Of a stretch of DNA of 14,370 bases, positions 5,958 to 12,953 are shown piece after piece. The notes beneath the pieces are model-generated. The model searched no databases. It was not told where the DNA came from and worked only from the letters and a program-made list of their open reading frames with translations. Source of the DNA: an uncultured Desulfobacterales bacterium (lineage in GTDB: Bacteria; Desulfobacterota; Desulfobacteria; Desulfobacterales; UBA11574); NCBI GenBank assembly GCA_937925895.1, contig CALANC010000199.1, forward strand, positions 1 through 14,370, read 5' to 3'. Position 1 is the stretch's first letter. Each line of letters starts with the position of its first letter. The translations under genes and the position numbers were made by a program.

Positions 5958-7157
5958 ATGTTTTCTGAAAAGCATTTAGACAGATATGCAGATGTTCTTC
6001 TGTGGGCACTTAAATTAGCCAGAACCGGAAGGTTCAAGAAAAACGACATTGTACTTATTCGTTATGATATGCCTGCCATACGACTTGCAGAAATTGTCTT
6101 TACCAAACTTCTCGATAGGGGATTGCACCCTATCCAACGGTTGAATCTGACCACCACCATGGAACAGAACTTCTTCCGCTTCTCCAATGACAAACAACTC
6201 GTGTTTAAACCGCCGGGTGATAAGGAACTTTTTAAACATCTAAACGGCAGTATTTTTTTACATGCGCCTGAATCTATAACGCATTTGAGCGAAATAGACC
6301 CCCAAAAAATCGGGAAAGCGATTGTGGCAAAAAAATATCTGCGTGACATTATGGACCATCGAGATCAAGCAGGAGCTTTCGGCTGGACGCTGTGCACCTA
6401 TCCAACCAAAGGACAGGCCCGCCATTCTAGACTATCCATAAAGGCTTATACAAATCAAATCATAAATGCTTGTTTTCTCAACAGAACTTCGCCTGTACCC
6501 CATTGGGAAGATATTTTAAAACATGCAACCGCAATAAAGAAATGGCTCAACAGGATGAAAGTAAAATACTATCACATTGAATCTGAAAATATTGACCTTG
6601 AAATAACTCCTGGAGAAAAACGAAAATGGATCGGCATCTCCGGTCATAACATACCAAGTTTTGAATTATTCCTTTCACCGGATTGGAGAGGAACAAAAGG
6701 TATATATTTTGCCAACCTGCCGTCATTTCGTAGCGGAAATTACGTAAAAGGCGTCCGACTTGCGTTTAAAAAAGGAGCTGCAATTAAAATTGAGGCTGAA
6801 AAGGGAAAAGATTTTGTAACCAACCAACTCAAAATGGATAACGGGGCCAATAAAATAGGCGAATTTTCTCTGACGGACAAAAGATTTTCAAGGATCAACA
6901 CATTCATGGCAAACACGCTTTTTGATGAAAATTATGGCGGGAAATACGGCAATTGTCACGTGGCATTAGGATCTTCCTATGCAGATACCTATACCGGGAA
7001 TCCGAAAGAATTGACCAAAGCAAGAAAGAAAAAGCTCGGGTTCAATGATTCTGCCCTCCACTGGGATCTAATAAACACGGAAAAGAAAAGGGTTGTCGCC
7101 CACCTGGTATCAGGTAAGAAGACCACCATATACGAAGACGGCAAATTTGCCTATTGA
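5958..7157 (+). CDS. M29 family metallo-aminopeptidase (AmpS/PepS/ApII type)
   Basis: The length of 399 residues is normal for M29 (about 370-415). The dinuclear metal site is complete: Glu236 (NIPSFELF), Glu302 (GEFSL), His334 (GNCHVALG), Tyr341, His368 and Asp370 (ALHWD), in the order and spacing of thermophilic aminopeptidases. These enzymes release N-terminal amino acids from short peptides in the cytoplasm and act as dimers; there is no signal peptide here. An AGGAG sits eight bases before the ATG. The gene is separated from its plus-strand predecessor by 271 bases containing a palindromic repeat, so it likely has its own promoter, though I cannot place one with confidence. It converges on the bifunctional nuclease gene, with only 24 bases between stops and no clear terminator. 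Confidence 0.9.
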   Translation: MFSEKHLDRYADVLLWALKLARTGRFKKNDIVLIRYDMPAIRLAEIVFTKLLDRGLHPIQRLNLTTTMEQNFFRFSNDKQLVFKPPGDKELFKHLNGSIFLHAPESITHLSEIDPQKIGKAIVAKKYLRDIMDHRDQAGAFGWTLCTYPTKGQARHSRLSIKAYTNQIINACFLNRTSPVPHWEDILKHATAIKKWLNRMKVKYYHIESENIDLEITPGEKRKWIGISGHNIPSFELFLSPDWRGTKGIYFANLPSFRSGNYVKGVRLAFKKGAAIKIEAEKGKDFVTNQLKMDNGANKIGEFSLTDKRFSRINTFMANTLFDENYGGKYGNCHVALGSSYADTYTGNPKELTKARKKKLGFNDSALHWDLINTEKKRVVAHLVSGKKTTIYEDGKFAY

Positions 7158-7181
7158 GCAGTATTTTCAAGGGTGTTAAGG

Positions 7182-7679
7182 TTAGATTTTATACTTGCCG
7201 AAATCTTCCGGAGATAGTTTTTCAAGATATTCTGCCCACTTTTCACCTTCTTCGCTTTTGACTAACATTTCCGGATCAGCTTCTACCATCTGAGATTTTT
7301 CAAGCACTTTATCGTCAACATAAATAGGGGCCTGAAATCGGAGAGCGATAGCAATCGCATCGCTGGGACGGGCATCAATGCTGAAATTGGTTTCTTTAGA
7401 AGTAAAATAGATTTTTGCGTAAAAGGTGTTATCCTGTATATCGCACACCTCTACCTTTGATACTTCCATTTTAATATTTTTCACGAAATTTTTAAAAAGA
7501 TCATGGGTCATGGGCCGGTCGAATTTTATGTCCTGAAGTGCCGAAGCGATGGACGTTGCTTCGAGCAATCCAATCCATATGGGAATTGCCTGGTCACCAC
7601 TCACTAGCTTTAAGATAATAATCGGTGTGTTTGATGTGGGATCCATGGTTAACCCTGCTATGCTAACTTCATGCAACAT
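7182..7679 (-). CDS. Bifunctional nuclease family protein (BFN/DUF151)
   Basis: This 165-residue protein matches DUF151: an N-terminal MLHEVSIAGLTMDP strand, GDQAIPIWIGLLEATSIASAL (about residues 28-48), a middle strand NTFYAKIYF, and the signature SIDARPSDAIAIALRFQAPIYVDDKVLEKS (about 100-130). Plant and some bacterial members have been reported as dual DNase/RNase enzymes, but the bacterial role is poorly known. Its ATG lies inside the end of miaB with an 11-base overlap, and GGAG precedes it inside miaB, so translational coupling is likely. It is the last gene of the DUF4911-miaB-BFN operon. The acidic C-terminus (LSPEDFGKYKI) is common in deltaproteobacterial members. The family call is firm; nuclease activity is inferred. 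Confidence 0.9.
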   Translation of the reverse strand: MLHEVSIAGLTMDPTSNTPIIILKLVSGDQAIPIWIGLLEATSIASALQDIKFDRPMTHDLFKNFVKNIKMEVSKVEVCDIQDNTFYAKIYFTSKETNFSIDARPSDAIAIALRFQAPIYVDDKVLEKSQMVEADPEMLVKSEEGEKWAEYLEKLSPEDFGKYKI

Positions 7680-9117
7680 GACTCTCTTCTCCTCTCAAAC
7701 CATTCGACAATGGTTCGACGCTATTCGGTTTTCCCCAGAGCGAATGGGAAAATGCTTCCACTATTCGTACATTGACCAGTTGACCCACAATATTTTCATT
7801 ATAGGAAGAATCATCACTCTGAAAAAAGTTAACGATTTTGTTTGTCGATGTCCTCCCGGTCCACTGGATATCCTGAGGGTTGTTATGACGGTTCAGTTTA
7901 CCTTGCTTCTTGCTAAATCCTTCGACAAGGATCAATTGATTTGATCCTTCAAGTGCCTTGTTCTTTTTGGTGGTAAACCCATTCTGAAGGTCCAGTATCC
8001 GTTGTAATCTTTCTTTCTTTTTATTTTCGGAAACCTTTTTCGGTAAACGTGCAGCCGCAGCATTCGGACGATCAGAATACATAAACGCATACAGGCCGTC
8101 AAACTCCACTTTTTTTATCAAATCCAACGACTTTTCAAATTCAGCATCCGTTTCCCCCGGGAAGCCGGCAATCATGTCCGATGTTATGGCGATATCAGGA
8201 CATATATTACGCAGTTTTTCCACTTTTTCAAGGTACAACTTCCGGGTATATTTTCTGTTCATCATTTTTAGAACGTTGTTTGAGCCCGATTGTACCGGTA
8301 AGTGGATGTGATTACATAACTTATCGATATCTTTAAAGGCACGCATAAGATCTTCGGAAAGATCTTTGGGATGGGATGTCGTAAACCTGATCCTTAAAAG
8401 CCCTTCAATTTCGTTAACACGTACCAGCAGTTCGGAAAATCTAAGGTGTCCTTCCTTTTGCCCATAACTGTTCACATTTTGACCAAGCAAGGTGACTTCC
8501 CGCACACCTGAAGCTACTAAGTCTTCTATTTCACTAATAATCTTTGAAGGATTCCTGCTTAACTCCTTACCCCTCACAAAGGGAACCACGCAGTAAGTGC
8601 AATAGTTGTCACATCCCTGCATAATGGTCACATAACCGGTTGCCTTGCGATCACCATTTTTTTCAGGATCAAATGTTAACTCTTCTATTTCCTCTGTCAT
8701 TTCAACGTCGACCAGGCGGCACTTTTTTGCTGCTACCATCTTTATTATGCCGTGCAACCGACTGATAGCGTTTGTTCCGAAGACAAGATCGATATAGGGC
8801 ACCCGTTCCAGGATCTTAGCACCCTCCTGCTGTGCGACGCATCCACCGACCCCAATGATAAGATCAGGTTTTTTTCTTTTCAAACCGGCGAGACGACCCA
8901 AAAAACTGAAAGCTTTCTGCTCCGCCTTTTCTCTAATTGAACAGGTGTTGACGATGATCAGATCCGCTTTTTCTACAAATGGTGTTATTTCATAATTTAA
9001 TATTTTTAGGGCCTTAGCTATCTTTTCGGAGTCATAAACATTCATTTGACAACCGATGGTGTTAATGTATAAATATTTTACGCGCATTGCTTGGATTCGC
9101 CTAACCTGACGTTTCAT
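7669..9117 (-). CDS. miaB: tRNA-2-methylthio-N6-dimethylallyladenosine synthase MiaB
   Basis: This radical-SAM methylthiotransferase converts i6A37 to ms2i6A37 in tRNAs reading UNN codons. The N-terminal UPF0004 domain has the three auxiliary-cluster cysteines: Cys23 (GCQMN), Cys59 (NTCS) and Cys93 (GGCV). The radical-SAM CxxxCxxC is Cys169, Cys173 and Cys176 (QGCDNYCTYC). The family hallmarks LGQNVNSYG, HLPVQSGSN and GFPGET follow in order, and a TRAM domain closes the protein at about residues 395-465. The 482-residue length is slightly above the usual 440-475 because of a C-terminal tail. ATG 9117 starts eight bases after the DUF4911 stop. Met11 (9087) is an equally plausible start, since most MiaB proteins begin about ten residues before the KYLYINTIGCQMN strand. 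It probably requires an unlinked miaA. Confidence 0.95.
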   Translation of the reverse strand: MKRQVRRIQAMRVKYLYINTIGCQMNVYDSEKIAKALKILNYEITPFVEKADLIIVNTCSIREKAEQKAFSFLGRLAGLKRKKPDLIIGVGGCVAQQEGAKILERVPYIDLVFGTNAISRLHGIIKMVAAKKCRLVDVEMTEEIEELTFDPEKNGDRKATGYVTIMQGCDNYCTYCVVPFVRGKELSRNPSKIISEIEDLVASGVREVTLLGQNVNSYGQKEGHLRFSELLVRVNEIEGLLRIRFTTSHPKDLSEDLMRAFKDIDKLCNHIHLPVQSGSNNVLKMMNRKYTRKLYLEKVEKLRNICPDIAITSDMIAGFPGETDAEFEKSLDLIKKVEFDGLYAFMYSDRPNAAAARLPKKVSENKKKERLQRILDLQNGFTTKKNKALEGSNQLILVEGFSKKQGKLNRHNNPQDIQWTGRTSTNKIVNFFQSDDSSYNENIVGQLVNVRIVEAFSHSLWGKPNSVEPLSNGLRGEESHVA

Positions 9118-9125
9118 AGGTTTGT

Positions 9126-9329
9126 TTATTCAATTAAAATATCCTTTTGAAGATCCAGTAAAACCATTTCTACATCGCCTTCACATCCGGGGGAAATGCT
9201 CAGTAACACAATACCCAGATCTGGATCAATCGTTGTCACCGTCGCCATGCCATCATAACCTTCAAAAATAAATTTTAGAAAGTGAATTTCCCTGCGATCA
9301 ACACGGAGATATTTTTTTATGGTTTCCAA
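9126..9329 (-). CDS. DUF4911 domain-containing small protein
   Basis: This 67-residue protein spans essentially one domain: reading from VDRREIHFLKFIFEGYDGMA to ISPGCEGDVEMVLLDL, it fits DUF4911, a small family I know from deltaproteobacteria, often beside miaB. No function is known. The start is TTG at 9329: an in-frame stop lies only five codons upstream, and no ATG occurs before residue 28, which would remove the conserved front. No ribosome binding site precedes the TTG; the leader actually holds CCTC. So either it is weakly translated or the true start differs. It is the first gene of the operon, ending eight bases before miaB, and could couple translation into it. Confidence 0.72.
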   Translation of the reverse strand: METIKKYLRVDRREIHFLKFIFEGYDGMATVTTIDPDLGIVLLSISPGCEGDVEMVLLDLQKDILIE

Positions 9330-9683
9330 TTTAAAGAGGAATTATTCTATTTAAATCTTGTGAATCTTAATGATGTGGTGAAAAGTAACACTATTCTGCA
9401 AACGATTTCAATAAAAAATTCAGAACAAAAAAATGATGGCCAATTTTGACATACTCGTAAAAAGTCTTTTGTAAGCGACATCGAGCAATTTTGGAAAAAG
9501 ATTCATGATGAGCCTGGCGTTAAAAATTGCAAGCTGTTTGAGGGCGTTAGTCCGAGTTCTTGCAATTTAGCCAAGCGAAGCATGAATTCCAAAATTGCTT
9601 GCGGAGCGCGCAAAATCAGACTTTTTACAGGTTCATCAATTTTGTATTGTCCAATGTACAAATTTGAGATATAGGGCCACTTA
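9330..9683. other. Divergent intergenic region (354 bases) between the miaB operon and recJ
   Basis: The first 110 bases are AT-rich and should hold the minus-strand promoter for the DUF4911-miaB-BFN operon. The nearest candidate is TTGAAA with a poor -10, so no call is made. From about 9440 to 9645 it is filled by the palindromic repeat described separately. The last 38 bases before recJ contain TTGTCC (9647-9652) and TATAGG (9670-9675) with 17-base spacing, which would start transcription almost at the recJ ATG. No RNA gene is recognised. Confidence 0.5.
9440..9645. repeat. Long nested foldback element (about 205 bases), MITE-like
   Basis: Several arms pair in nested order. GTAAAAAGTCT (9457-9467) matches AGACTTTTTAC (9618-9628). 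AGCAATTTTGGAA (9484-9496) matches the complement at 9587-9599. ATTCATG (9501-9507) matches CATGAAT (9581-9587). AAATTGCAAG (9524-9533) matches CTTGCAATTT (9559-9568). The outermost ends (CAATTTTGA near 9441 and TCAATTTTG near 9635-9643) continue the symmetry with mismatches. It encodes nothing. The architecture is that of a non-autonomous dispersed palindrome rather than a terminator or operator. It differs in sequence from the 5685-5823 element. Confidence 0.65.
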
Positions 9684-11399
9684 ATGAAAAAACATTGGCA
9701 CTTTCTACAACCTGACCCTCACACGGTCCAAAAACACTGTAACGTCCTAAAATGCCATCCAGCTATCGCTGCAACTCTTGTCAATCGAAACATTTTTTCA
9801 AGTGAAGATGCCTCTAAATTTCTCTTTCCTTCGTTGCAATATTTACATCCGCCTTACTCTATAAAGGATGTGGATGTTGCAGCAAATCGTATATTAACTG
9901 CTCAAGAGCGTCGTGAAAAAATATTGATATTCGGCGATTATGATGTTGACGGAATTACCGCCACATCAATCCTTTTGGAATTTTTTCGTGCAACGGGCAT
10001 CGAGGTGTCCTTCTATATTCCTCACCGAATAAACGAAGGATATGGTCTCCAAAGCCGTCATATTTTAGATTACGCCTTGCCGAATAAGATAGACCTGATC
10101 ATTACCGCAGACTGTGGCTCCGGCAGCCATGAGGCAGTCAAAACTGCACAGGCTGTTGGGATTGACGTCATCATTACGGATCACCACACGATTTCAGATC
10201 ATATACCTCCTGCGGTTGCTGTAATTAATCCCAAGCGCAATGACTGCCCGTCCGGCCTCCACCATCTTTCGGGTGCCGGGGTCGCCTTTTATCTTTTGAT
10301 TTACCTGCGGAAAAAGTTGCGTGACAACCATTTTTGGCGCAAAACACCGGAACCCAATCTAAAAAACCTATGCGATCTTGTCGCTTTAGGAACTTTGGGT
10401 GATATGGTTCCCCTTGTTGCTGAAAATCGCATAATTTCCAAAACAGGAATACAAACCATCCATTCAACGCATCGGGTCGGCCTTGACGCCTTGATTGAAG
10501 TCTGTGGACTGGATAAACATGCTGTCGATGCCGATGATATCGTATTTGCCTTGGTGCCTCGGCTAAATTCAGCCGGCAGGATGGACCACGCCTCAAGAGC
10601 GGTAGACCTATTGACCACAACGAGTGTTGAGACAGCAGGAATAATTGTGCATTCACTCAACCAAATGAATCAAAATCGACGCCATTTAGAAAATGAAATA
10701 CTCAAACAAGTCGAAAATCATATTGCAAAAAACCCGCACCTACTTCTAAGAAAAAGCTTGATCTTTGCTCATGATGATTGGCATTTGGGTGTTCTCGGGA
10801 TCGTAGCTAACCGCCTTATGAAAAAATATTTTCGTCCTACCATTCTTATCGCCACATCCGGTGGGATGGGAAAAGGTTCTGCAAGAAGTATCCCTGATGT
10901 TGATATTTTTAAGGGGCTTTCAGCCTGCGCCGGTGATCTTGAAAACTTTGGTGGGCATTCAATGGCGGCAGGACTAAAATTAAAGGTAGAAAAAATAGAA
11001 TGCTTCCAAGAAAACTTCGAAAATACAATTGGTATAACAACCAAACCTTCTGATTTCATACCAAAAGTTTTAATCGATTATGAACTTGCTTTTGACGATA
11101 TTTCTACTAGTCTCATCGAAGAAATAGAGTTGTTGACACCCTTTGGCACCGGTAATCACGAACCGCTTTTTATGGCCAAAAATGTTAAGGTTGAATCTTC
11201 TAAAATAGTCGGGAATAATCACCGACGTATGCACTTAAAACAAGATACTGGAAAAATCAGTAAAGCATTTAATGCCATTCAATTCAACATCGACAAAAAA
11301 AGTGTTTTGAGAGAAAATTTTGATCAGATTGCATTCCGGTTGCGTTGGAACCGTTGGGGTGGGAAAAAAACCGCCCAAATAGTGATTGAAGAAACTTGA
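9684..11399 (+). CDS. recJ: Single-stranded-DNA-specific exonuclease RecJ
   Basis: The 571-residue DHH-superfamily protein is a 5'-3' single-strand exonuclease used in recombinational and mismatch repair. The DHH domain carries GDYDVDG (84-90), TADCG (141-145), the signature TDHH (165-168) and GDMVPL (239-244). RLNSAGRMD follows at 293-301. The DHHA1 domain has GKGSARSIP (396-404) and the FGGH motif (422-425). The rest, ending in RLRWNRWGG, fits the RecJ oligonucleotide-binding domain. Length is typical (560-580). Only a weak AGGG precedes the ATG. It stands alone: upstream is a palindromic repeat whose right arm ends about 38 bases before the start, and downstream 118 bases with a new promoter separate it from the next gene. 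I see no missing catalytic residue. Confidence 0.95.
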   Translation: MKKHWHFLQPDPHTVQKHCNVLKCHPAIAATLVNRNIFSSEDASKFLFPSLQYLHPPYSIKDVDVAANRILTAQERREKILIFGDYDVDGITATSILLEFFRATGIEVSFYIPHRINEGYGLQSRHILDYALPNKIDLIITADCGSGSHEAVKTAQAVGIDVIITDHHTISDHIPPAVAVINPKRNDCPSGLHHLSGAGVAFYLLIYLRKKLRDNHFWRKTPEPNLKNLCDLVALGTLGDMVPLVAENRIISKTGIQTIHSTHRVGLDALIEVCGLDKHAVDADDIVFALVPRLNSAGRMDHASRAVDLLTTTSVETAGIIVHSLNQMNQNRRHLENEILKQVENHIAKNPHLLLRKSLIFAHDDWHLGVLGIVANRLMKKYFRPTILIATSGGMGKGSARSIPDVDIFKGLSACAGDLENFGGHSMAAGLKLKVEKIECFQENFENTIGITTKPSDFIPKVLIDYELAFDDISTSLIEEIELLTPFGTGNHEPLFMAKNVKVESSKIVGNNHRRMHLKQDTGKISKAFNAIQFNIDKKSVLRENFDQIAFRLRWNRWGGKKTAQIVIEET

Positions 11400-11430
11400 T
11401 CCGGATATGTCGGAATGAATAACATTTTTC

Positions 11431-11459
11431 TTGCAATCGTCTGTTCTCGGCAGTATTAT
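11431..11459 (+). promoter_or_regulatory. Sigma70-type promoter for the 139-residue gene and RNase Z-like gene
   Basis: TTGCAA (11431-11436) and TATTAT (11454-11459) are separated by 17 bases, with 4/6 and 5/6 matches to consensus. The start would fall near 11466, leaving a leader of about 50 bases ending in GAGG before the ATG at 11518. It lies 32 bases after the recJ stop and no terminator separates the two, so recJ readthrough may also feed this unit. Confidence 0.55.
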
Positions 11460-11517
11460 TCCCTTAATATGGAACGGCATATCGAATTCCAATAAGAATC
11501 CTTTGAGGTAAGCGTTT

Positions 11518-11937
11518 ATGGCCAAGGTTTTCAGGACAAGCTCTCGCGAAGCGAGCATATTGTCAAAAATCGAATCATCAAAAGAATATGAACGCAGAAA
11601 AGCAATTGAGACCGCAAGAAACAACCTCGAGCCACTAGCCAACGCCATCGCTATGAAGTTGATTGAAAATAATCTTGTGGAAACAACCAACAAAAATGTC
11701 CTTGAAGAACAAATCGTTAAGTGCATCGAAAAACTCTCTCGAGCGGATAGCTTTGATATAGACTATCAAAATGCACCGTTTAGACATATTGTTACCCATC
11801 CTAACGTTGTCAGCCTTTACATCACCGCCTATGTCATCGAAACCCTAATTCATCATAAAGTGGTCGTCGACATTTTCGGTTCTGACGAGGAAATATATCG
11901 CTGCATAAACCAGCAAGTTTCCAAATTTTTACCATAA
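11518..11937 (+). CDS. Uncharacterised 139-residue protein, upstream partner of the RNase Z-like gene
   Basis: I do not recognise the family. The protein is soluble, with no signal peptide or membrane segment and no obvious catalytic motif. Residues 10-75 are rich in Glu, Lys, Arg and Asn with a predicted helical run (EYERRKAIETARNNLEPLANAIAMKL is only part of it). The second half has RHIVTHPNVVSLYITAYVIETLIHH, whose hydrophobic, helical character could form an interaction surface. A GAGG lies eight bases before the ATG, and a TTGCAA-17-TATTAT promoter is placed correctly upstream. The MBL-fold gene begins two bases after its stop, so the two are certainly cotranscribed and probably coupled. 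By context, it could be a partner or regulator of that hydrolase; nothing in the sequence proves this. A 163-residue frame on the opposite strand is a shadow. Confidence 0.75.
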   Translation: MAKVFRTSSREASILSKIESSKEYERRKAIETARNNLEPLANAIAMKLIENNLVETTNKNVLEEQIVKCIEKLSRADSFDIDYQNAPFRHIVTHPNVVSLYITAYVIETLIHHKVVVDIFGSDEEIYRCINQQVSKFLP

Positions 11938-11939
11938 CC

Positions 11940-12953
11940 ATGCGCCCTTCCTTTTTTCCCAGGTTGATTAACGGACCTTTTGATGATCCGGGACTCTTCA
12001 TCCAATTCTTTTTAGAAAAACGTGCGGTGGTTTTTGATTTAGGAGATATCTATTCACTCTCGGCAAAAGAAATCCTTAAAATCAGTCATGTTTTTATCAC
12101 CCATACGCATATGGATCACTTTGTAGGGTTTGACAGGATGTTGCGTCTTTTTCTTGGTCGGGATCAAAACCTCTTCATGTATGGCCCAAAGGGTTTTATA
12201 AAAAATGTCGAGGCTAGACTCGGCGGGTACTCATGGAACCTCGTCAAGCATTATACCAATAGCTTAACCTTACACATAACCGAAGTGCGCCGAGATCATT
12301 TGCTCGGCAAAAGTTATCTGTGTAAAAACGGATTTCAACCAACGTCTAAAGCGGTTGAACAGCCGTTTAACGGCATTCTGCACAAGGAACCCGCTATAAC
12401 AGTTTTTGCAGAAATCCTTGATCACGGTATCCCCTGTTTGGGGTTTACCATAAAAGAACGGTTTCACGTCAACATAATAAAAGACCGTGTGGCTGAGCTG
12501 GGGCTTGAAATCGGTCCTTGGCTGAATGAATTCAAACAGGCTCTTTTTACTAATGAGGACCGGAATTCGAAATTCGTGGTTTGTTTCGGCAAGAACAATT
12601 TGGAAAAAAAATTCGTCTTAGGTGATTTGGCCGACCAGATTGCTCTCATAACTCCTGGTCAGAAAGTTTCATATGTTGTAGATGTGATGTATAACCAATC
12701 GAATGTGGACAAAATGGTTAAACTCGCCAAGAACGCCGATCAGCTATTTATTGAAGCCGCTTTTCTTGAAAAGGACAAAGATATTGCCCAAAAAAAATGT
12801 CACTTGACGGCCAGACAGGCTGGCAGCATCGCTGGCAAGGCTCAGGTAAAACAGTTTACACCTTTTCATTTTTCACCGCGGTACATGGGGCTGGAGGACC
12901 TGTTGGAGAAAGAATCGAAGACGGCCTACGAACAGGTTATACAGAAGATGTAG
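11940..12953 (+). CDS. RNase Z-like metallo-beta-lactamase-fold hydrolase
   Basis: The 337-residue protein has the RNase Z ligand set. HTHMDH (residues 55-60) supplies His55, His57, Asp59 and His60. His162 lies in LDHGIPCLGF, Asp248 in YVVDVMY, and His310 in FHFSPRY; HLTARQA (288-294) matches the HS/TT motif helix. RNase Z removes 3' trailers from pre-tRNA with two zinc ions. This protein is about 30 residues longer than ElaC, begins with an unusual SFFPRLINGPFDDP, and the segment after GPKGFI does not show a clear flexible exosite arm, so it may be a divergent paralogue acting on another phosphodiester. The ATG lies two bases after the preceding stop, with no ribosome binding site of its own, consistent with translational coupling. 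Its 3' end overlaps the convergent dnaE by 17 bases. Confidence 0.82.
   Translation: MRPSFFPRLINGPFDDPGLFIQFFLEKRAVVFDLGDIYSLSAKEILKISHVFITHTHMDHFVGFDRMLRLFLGRDQNLFMYGPKGFIKNVEARLGGYSWNLVKHYTNSLTLHITEVRRDHLLGKSYLCKNGFQPTSKAVEQPFNGILHKEPAITVFAEILDHGIPCLGFTIKERFHVNIIKDRVAELGLEIGPWLNEFKQALFTNEDRNSKFVVCFGKNNLEKKFVLGDLADQIALITPGQKVSYVVDVMYNQSNVDKMVKLAKNADQLFIEAAFLEKDKDIAQKKCHLTARQAGSIAGKAQVKQFTPFHFSPRYMGLEDLLEKESKTAYEQVIQKM

Noticed and set aside
7549..7944. 131-residue plus-strand frame over the BFN and miaB genes
   Set aside because: It is antisense to two solid genes in an operon; no ribosome site and no recognisable domain.
10225..10660. Two overlapping minus-strand frames (143 and 119 residues) inside recJ
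   Set aside because: They are shadows of recJ; the composition is like that of frame-shifted coding sequence and no motif is present.
11235..11726. 163-residue minus-strand frame across the recJ end and the 139-residue gene
   Set aside because: It runs through a promoter and two plus-strand genes, and has no ribosome site or family. The plus-strand gene has both a promoter and a ribosome site.
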